Below, one piece after another: positions 19,689 to 24,872 of a stretch of 24,872 bases of DNA. The translations under genes and the position numbers were made by a program. Each line of letters opens with the position of its first letter. Position 1 is the stretch's first letter. Origin of the DNA: Plakobranchus ocellatus (lineage: Eukaryota > Mollusca > Gastropoda > Plakobranchidae); assembly GCA_019648995.1 (NCBI GenBank), contig BLXT01005946.1, positions 1,146,981 to 1,171,852 of the forward strand. Reading direction: 5' to 3'. A model generated the notes under the pieces. That model saw only the letters and a program-made list of their open reading frames with translations. It was not told the DNA's origin and made no database searches.

Positions 19689-19806
19689 GTCTTTGGAAAG
19701 AAGGTAGCAGTGGATGGCACCTCAATGAAAATGTATGATGGACAAATAACTGCTTTATTGGGTCACAATGGAGCAGGGAAGACAACCACTATGTCTATGT
19801 TAACAG
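19689..19806 (+). CDS. ABCA3: ABCA transporter exon E: NBD1 start with Walker A
   Basis: The acceptor is TTCTAG|GTCTTT and the donor is ACAG|GTAAGT after 19806. It is 39 codons plus one base (phase 1). The product reads [19 protein letters not shown], the first strands of the nucleotide-binding domain, then [29 protein letters not shown] is the Walker A (P-loop) motif that holds ATP phosphates, with the Asn-Gly-Ala-Gly form typical of ABCA proteins. All key residues (Gly-Lys-Thr) are present, so this part of the gene shows no decay. It lies 513 bp right of the large Jockey insertion. Confidence 0.95.
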
Positions 19807-22800
19807 GTAAGTAGTATATATCGAGGTAAAATTATATCTAAGCTTCATTCAGCTTTTGTAAACTGCATTTAGATTGAAATTGAATAATCACCGCATCTAA
19901 AGACCTCACTTTTAGTTCTCATCAATGTCCCACATTAACGATGATCAGTCTGGTCACTGTGAGGTCAACAGTGGCCCTCATTGTTAGGAATTAAACTGAA
20001 CTGATGGCTTGTTCAATAGAATGTTCACTGTTCTCTTTTTACCTTTACTAACACTTTTAAAATTTATAACACAAGTGTTTCAAATGTCATAGTCAAAGTT
20101 GAAAGTGTTTTCATTCTTAGTGAATTATTCGATTGATACTTTTTTGCCATTTTCAGTTTTAATTTTTTCTTTTCTAATAGCGTCTAAAAAAGTTTCAAGC
20201 AGTGGTATGAAATCAACAAGAAAAGAAAAGAGAAAAAGTAGCAGAAGCACTCATCAGCTTTGATTTTAGTCGTGGGTGTATAAAGTGGGAAACATTTATC
20301 ATAAAAGCTGTCAGCGATCAGTTAACAGGATGTCTCTACCAAGTAGTGTAGTGTGTGTGTTCTTAATTCAAACAATGGTAGCAAATTACCCCAGTGATGG
20401 AAAGAAGCTGTTCAACCAAAATAAATGATCAGCTTTCTCCTACAATGTTTTTTTTTATAGAGATGTCACACTTTCTATTAAATTGATAATGAGGACCTCC
20501 AAAATACCAAACAAATTAAATGTTGAGCACATTTATTACTTTTTAACTCGGCTCTGTGTTGTTTCATCAGCCATTGGTAAGTAAAAAGTCTACACATATG
20601 TCCATATCATTAGCCACTCTTCTGGGAAATTTCTGGGCTTATTTGTGTCAGGTGTTTTTTCAGGATAATTTTGTAATTGGCTGTTTTCTTGAAATTTCTA
20701 GTATTTGTTTCAGTAAGTAATTGTATTGTCATGTGAAGCTGCGCTCCAGATGGTTCACTCAAATAGTCTTTATCTAAATAGATCAGCCTATAAATAACTC
20801 CTGAGGCTCTTATTTCATTTATCCTTTTCTATTTCCTTTAACTTAACATCTTGCGGTTTCTGGAGCTGGAGATGAATGTGGCTTTATTTGGAAGTTCTCA
20901 GTTTTGCTATAACATATAATTTTTTTGCTCATAGATAAAATTTGTGGCTTTGGGATACATCCATATAAACATAGGCAAACAATCAAGAAAAAAAACATGA
21001 AAAGTTTTTATTCTTAGACTTGTTTTTCAATGTTTTAGTACTTTTGTTGCTGCTTCATAGAGAGCATAGGTTTTTTCAAAACTGCTTTAATTATTGCATT
21101 CTTCAAATTTGTGGTGTAAAGTGGGTGGCTTCTTGTAATACAAAACATATTTGTGCATTTTTAATATCATTACCTCCACAAAAATTATTAATTATATATC
21201 AATTAGTTTACAATTTATATTAGACTTTTTTTTCCCCTAATGCACTGACATCTTTGCATTTTGTAATACTCAGACATTTTGTTGTGGAAAACATTTTTGA
21301 CAGCAAATAAAATTATTAAAAAAAGAACAACAAAAAATGATGTCAGCCTATCAATCATATATTTGTTAAAATGTAAGAAATAATAATATTAACAACGACA
21401 TGGTGTATTGATACGATTAAGCACTGGCTTTCTTTTAAAGACTATAGGCTAAAATTTATTAAAAAAAAAAAACCAAACAAAACAAACCCAAACAGTTTAG
21501 AATATTTAAAAAAAAAAAAATACTGCCTTTGGTATTACAGGCCCAAATTTAGAACCAATTGAAAAATATTGTTTAAAAAAAACATGGTTGCCACAAATTT
21601 ATGCCTTTGCAATGCTGCTTTTAATAGCAAAACAATAAAAGATTAAAGTTACATCCAACCTCTGATCATAGTTTGTGACTTGCTGAGGGCTGAGCTTGGA
21701 TGGATGAATGAGGTATCAGATTACACCAGGTGATAAAAACCCATGGTCACTTAAAACATCCAAACTAAATATCCCTTGGAAAGAAGATGGAAATGGCTAT
21801 AAATATTTTAAAAAGTAGAGTTAAAATAATGAGCCACTACTTCATACATGGCTCTAATTTAATTCTTAAGGCTACTTTTAAAAATTGACAACAGGGTAAT
21901 AAGTTTCCAAGAATCTATACTAAATCATGTAATGAACTCTATATGACATTACTTGTTTTGTTGTTTAAGCCTTAGGTTTAATATATGAGGGGATTTTTAA
22001 AATTTTACTTATAACATGCAATACATTTTTTCAAAAGTTATACTAGAAGCCAATTTTTTCCCCAAAAATTTACACCATTATCATCATAGTTCTGAAAAGA
22101 TACACAAGAAAAAGGAAATATGCTATGCGTGGTATAAGTTTACATATTGAATTTTAAAATATGTATGTGTGAATATTCCTGATTTACACTTTTCAAATCA
22201 ACTTGATTCCAACTATCAATTTCAAACCCAAATAAATAAAAAGATAAAAAAAGGTAAATCAACTTCAGAACCTGATGAAAAACTAACTTTTTTTCATTTC
22301 AGTTGGTATTGCATATTTCACAGTAAAAATGATGAAGCAACATATTGCCCCAAACATATTTATTCCCAATACAGTTATCTTCCCTCAGTTTCCATGCTTT
22401 AGGGGTAACTAATTACCCTTCTTACAGCCTTATCAGCCTACCCATGACCTCTGTGGTTCATTTTCATTAGGACTGGGCAGATCAAAACAAAAACTAAAGC
22501 TCCCACATCTGGTCACTTTGAGTCCTTGAGAAATGAAAGCTGTGATCCAATCTCTCTTCCTTTTTTTTTTTTTTTTTGTTAATTAAAGCATTATTTTTTG
22601 GCGAAACAAGGTTCACTTGTATCATAACACGAATCAAAAAAAGCCCAAAGGAAAATCTGAAAATATATTGCTGACATTTATCAAAAAAGAAAAGAAAGCT
22701 ATAAGAACAATTGGTGTTAAAGTAACCTATTGGACCAAGAGCATTTTCTTCTTAAATGTTTTTGCAGAAAAATAACTTATGTACGGTTCATACAATTTTT

Positions 22801-23242
22801 GAATGTAAATTTTATGGGAAGGCCTTGATAAGAAAATTACTAAAAAAATTTTGAGTATTATCTTCCTCTAAACTTAGAAGAATGAGTATAGCCCATTTTT
22901 ACAATTTTGTCTATATCAACAGTGACTATCATCGTCAAGTGCATTGCTTAAAGGCAAGCATTATTAGGTTGAAGGTTTTAATGTAAAAAAGCATATATGC
23001 ATTTATGTTGGTATCAAAATAAAAAGCTGTTTAGTTACTTGCTTGATAATGATTATTTTTATTCTTCTACACATTATGATATAGCAGTTATATTGTTCTA
23101 TGTACAGCCATTTTGTCATTGAAGCCAACATATTTGTCTTCATGCTCCATCCTTTTTACACCTTTTAATCATGCTCATTGTTACAATGCTCTTTCTTACT
23201 ATAAAAATTACATTTGAACTAATTTAGATAATTCTTTATCAG
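19807..23242 (+). other. Intron 5, no gene or recognisable element
   Basis: A 3436-bp AT-rich intron with donor GTAAGT and acceptor TTTATCAG at 23242. It holds several A or T homopolymers, the longest a 17-base T run at 22561-22577. No Jockey, LINE or LTR sequence is visible, unlike introns 2, 4 and 6. The short open frames (21020-21223, 22169-22402) have no motif. Confidence 0.8.
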
Positions 23243-23397
23243 GCTTCATTCCACCAACCAGTGGGACAGCTGAGATAAATGGCTATGACATTCGTGAAAA
23301 TATTCAGGGCGCGCGCCAGAGTCTTGGGTTGTGTCCTCAACATGATGTTCTTTTTGACTCTCTCACTGTGAAGGAGCATCTCCAATTCTTTGCTAAA
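23243..23397 (+). CDS. ABCA3: ABCA transporter exon F: NBD1 up to the Q-loop region
   Basis: The acceptor is TATCAG|GCTTC and the donor is GCTAAA|GTAAGG after 23397 (phase 0). The first two bases complete the Gly codon that ends MLTG. The product reads FIPPTSGTAEINGYDI, the beta-hairpin after Walker A with the ABCA PPTSG motif, then RQSLGLCPQHDVLFDSLTVKEHLQFFAK. CPQHD is the Q-loop with the Gln that senses ATP gamma-phosphate and contacts the membrane domain. The signature LSGG, Walker B and H-loop must lie in exons right of the window. Confidence 0.95.
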
Positions 23398-23989
23398 GTA
23401 AGGCTATGTCTTAAAATCTCTTCTTTTTATTTTTAGAAGAAACTCATTGCGTTGTGAGCTGAGGCATCTAGCAGGGCTTAAAATAATTACAGAAATGAGA
23501 CTTGGCCATCAATTTTTTTGAAAATTTAACATTTAAAAATTTTTGACAGTTGGCCAATTTTAGAATTGCGGCTTAACTCACTTATAAATTGAATCTGCCA
23601 CTATAAAACTATCAAAGCACACAGAAGCTATCAGACTATTAGAGTATTTTTACCATGTAACTGGGTTTGCTAGTTTTCCCACGATGATGACTCAGTTAGA
23701 TCGACTCTTTTTTTTTTCAAGAAAAGAGTGATTGGTCTAATGTCTACCGGAAGTATGACTACTACATCACTGGTTAGCATGCTCATTAGGCCAGGCTAGC
23801 GAAGTGTGCTTTTGATTTAGCTTGTATACACTTATTGCGTATGAGGAAAGAAATTAAGTTTTGAATTAAGCATTTTGGGTTAAGAATAAGGAAAATAGCA
23901 AAACCAATTGCATGGGTTGGCAAGTTTGCATTTTGTCCTGCTGAAAAAATCTTTTGCGATGACCAACACATCCATCAAAAGAACCCTCT
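23398..23989 (+). other. Intron 6 left part, no gene seen
   Basis: AT-rich intron between the exon F donor (GTAAGG) and the third Jockey copy. A - strand open frame at 23786-23971 has no recognisable motif. Nothing else is seen. Confidence 0.75.
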
Positions 23990-24872
23990 GTGGGGCCCAG
24001 GGAAGAATTGGCTCCACCGTGGTTGCCGCGGGTCGTAAGAGGCGACCAAGGCAGGTTGTCGCCTAAGGACTGCCTCTCGTTCAGGACAAGGTGGCATCTC
24101 TTTCTCCACCTGGCTTTTGTCTTCTATCCCCACTTCCTTTCCTGTGCTATCGTCCTGTCTACTTCTCCTCCTGCTGTCCTCTACTTCTTTCCCTTCCCAT
24201 GTGGAGTCTGGGATAGAATTGACCCACCATACTGTGCGTGTTGTAAGAGGCGACTAAAACAGGGTGTCGGCCATGAACTGCCTCTCTCCGGTACATGGGC
24301 GACATCTCTTTCTCTCCACCTTGCTCTGTCTTCTATCCTCACTTCCTTTCCTGCGTTATCGTCCCGCCCACTTCTCCTCATACTATCCTCTACTTCTATC
24401 CACCGTAGCCCTTTGGTGCTGGGAATAATTGAGAGGCCCACCCCCACAGTGTGGGAGCCTTGTTTGCCGTGAGGTGCAACCCGTATGGGGGGAGGGGTGG
24501 ATCCTGGAGGTTGAGGTGGTGACGGCCCGGCAATAGTGGCTGTCACTCATCAACATGCCTCCTTGGCCACTTCCTTCTCCTGAAATGGGAGGGCAGCGCT
24601 GACCCACGCTGCCCAATCGGCTGGTCATTTTTCTCTGAATAGGGCTTGGGTCAATCCCAGTAGAGGTCCCACACCCTCTGCTGGGAGTATAGCTCCAGGG
24701 TAGCCCTAACACAGCGCTGGAGTGCCGCGCAATGTGTCCCCTTGGTTGGGCTCCATGGCGGGCGGGGAGCCCTGGAGCTGAATCATAGAACCACCCTCAT
24801 GAATCAAAAAAAAAAACCCTCTGACCCCTCCCCACAACCCGACGTGGCAAAGAAGCCTTGCACAGAGGCAGC
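23990..24872 (+). mobile_element. Jockey-type non-LTR retrotransposon, copy 3 (5' leader, runs off window)
   Basis: This aligns with the 5' leader of copy 2 (about 13362-14172) and copy 1 (3304-3898), ending at the window edge in the same CACAGAGGCAGC that precedes the LTR insertion site in copy 2. It has the most complete 5' end of the three: GGAAGAATTGGCTCCACCGTGG, then GGTCGTAAGAGGCGACC. The open frames here, including one of 160 aa with hydrophobic stretches (23990-24472), reflect the pyrimidine-rich leader and are not coding. ORF1 would begin at about 24798. It is in sense orientation to the host gene. The 5' edge is uncertain by about 15 bp. Confidence 0.88.
24034..24400 (+). repeat. 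Tandem 5' leader repeat of Jockey copy 3 (period 208 bp)
   Basis: GTAAGAGGCGAC occurs at 24035 and 24243, and TGCCTCTC at 24071 and 24279. Each is followed by a similar pyrimidine-rich block (TCTATCC, CACTTCCTTTCCTG, TATCGTCC, ACTTCTCCTC, TCCTCTACTTCT). Each block is about 155 bp, with about 50 bp of spacer (GTGGAGTCTGGGATAGAATT) after the first. The same layout and period occur in copy 2, so the repeat belongs to the element. Confidence 0.85.

Larger units (their letters stand above)
967..23397 (+). other. ABCA3: ABCA-subfamily ABC transporter gene, internal part (six exons)
   Basis: Six exons with AG acceptors and GT donors splice to 984 nt (328 codons) without a stop. The phases agree at every junction: 1 after exon A, 1 after B, 0 after C, 0 after D, 1 after E, 0 after F. 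The product reads as the last membrane helices of transmembrane domain 1, a short linker, and the start of nucleotide-binding domain 1 with Walker [10 protein letters not shown] and a Q-loop region GLCPQHD. ABCA proteins are full-length lipid exporters or flippases of cell or organelle membranes. The short linker and the PGKFGVPQ motif before the NBD favour an ABCA3-like member over ABCA1/4, but this is from memory of the family. The gene begins left of the window and continues right of it. Exon labels A-F are mine. Confidence 0.93.

Noticed and set aside
20568-20585. A possible small exon ending CCATTG|GTAAGT
   Set aside because: The donor is good but no frame there gives ABCA sequence, and exons E and F already join in phase without it.
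23990-24472. A 160-aa + strand open frame with hydrophobic stretches
   Set aside because: It lies in the pyrimidine-rich 5' leader of Jockey copy 3. The matching leader in copies 1 and 2 does not keep this frame.
1-24872. tRNA, rRNA, CRISPR array, bacterial operon or prophage
   Set aside because: None is visible. The intron-exon structure, splice signals and retroelements show a eukaryotic nuclear locus.

Overview
This window is eukaryotic nuclear DNA, most likely from an invertebrate and probably an arthropod. It is AT-rich. Its only host gene is split into short exons with GT-AG introns and consistent phases. The rest is mostly decayed retrotransposons, and the Jockey-type elements resemble those common in arthropods. 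The species cannot be determined from this sequence.

The host gene lies on the + strand and is an internal part of an ABCA-subfamily ABC transporter, closest in my judgement to ABCA3. Six exons (967-1204, 1981-2145, 8039-8217, 11886-12014, 19689-19806, 23243-23397) join in phase to 328 codons. They cover the second half of the first transmembrane domain, a short linker, and the start of nucleotide-binding domain 1 (Walker A and the Q-loop region). The amino-terminal part lies left of the window. The ABC signature, Walker B and the whole second half lie to the right.

The introns hold the mobile DNA. Intron 2 (2146-8038) carries a SINE-like repeat, a + strand non-LTR reverse transcriptase relic, a Jockey-type relic with an internal duplication, and a - strand relic of the first non-LTR family with its catalytic core deleted. 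Intron 3 (8218-11885) holds a possible decayed - strand reading region of unknown origin, an assembly gap and the second SINE-like copy, inverted relative to the first. Intron 4 (12015-19688) holds the most complete Jockey element (about 13362-19175): 5' repeats, ORF1 with CCHC knuckles, ORF2 with endonuclease and reverse transcriptase, and a poly-A tail. A complete 1100-bp solo LTR (14182-15281), flanked by a 5-bp target duplication, sits inside its ORF1. Intron 6 carries a third Jockey copy that runs off the right edge.

All three Jockey copies lie in the same orientation as the host gene, in three different introns. None of the element open reading frames is intact. The window therefore records layered insertions: a Jockey element, then an LTR retrotransposon inserted into it, then recombination of that LTR element down to a solo LTR, while the host exons still read cleanly. 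I see no prokaryotic genes, CRISPR array, tRNA or rRNA.
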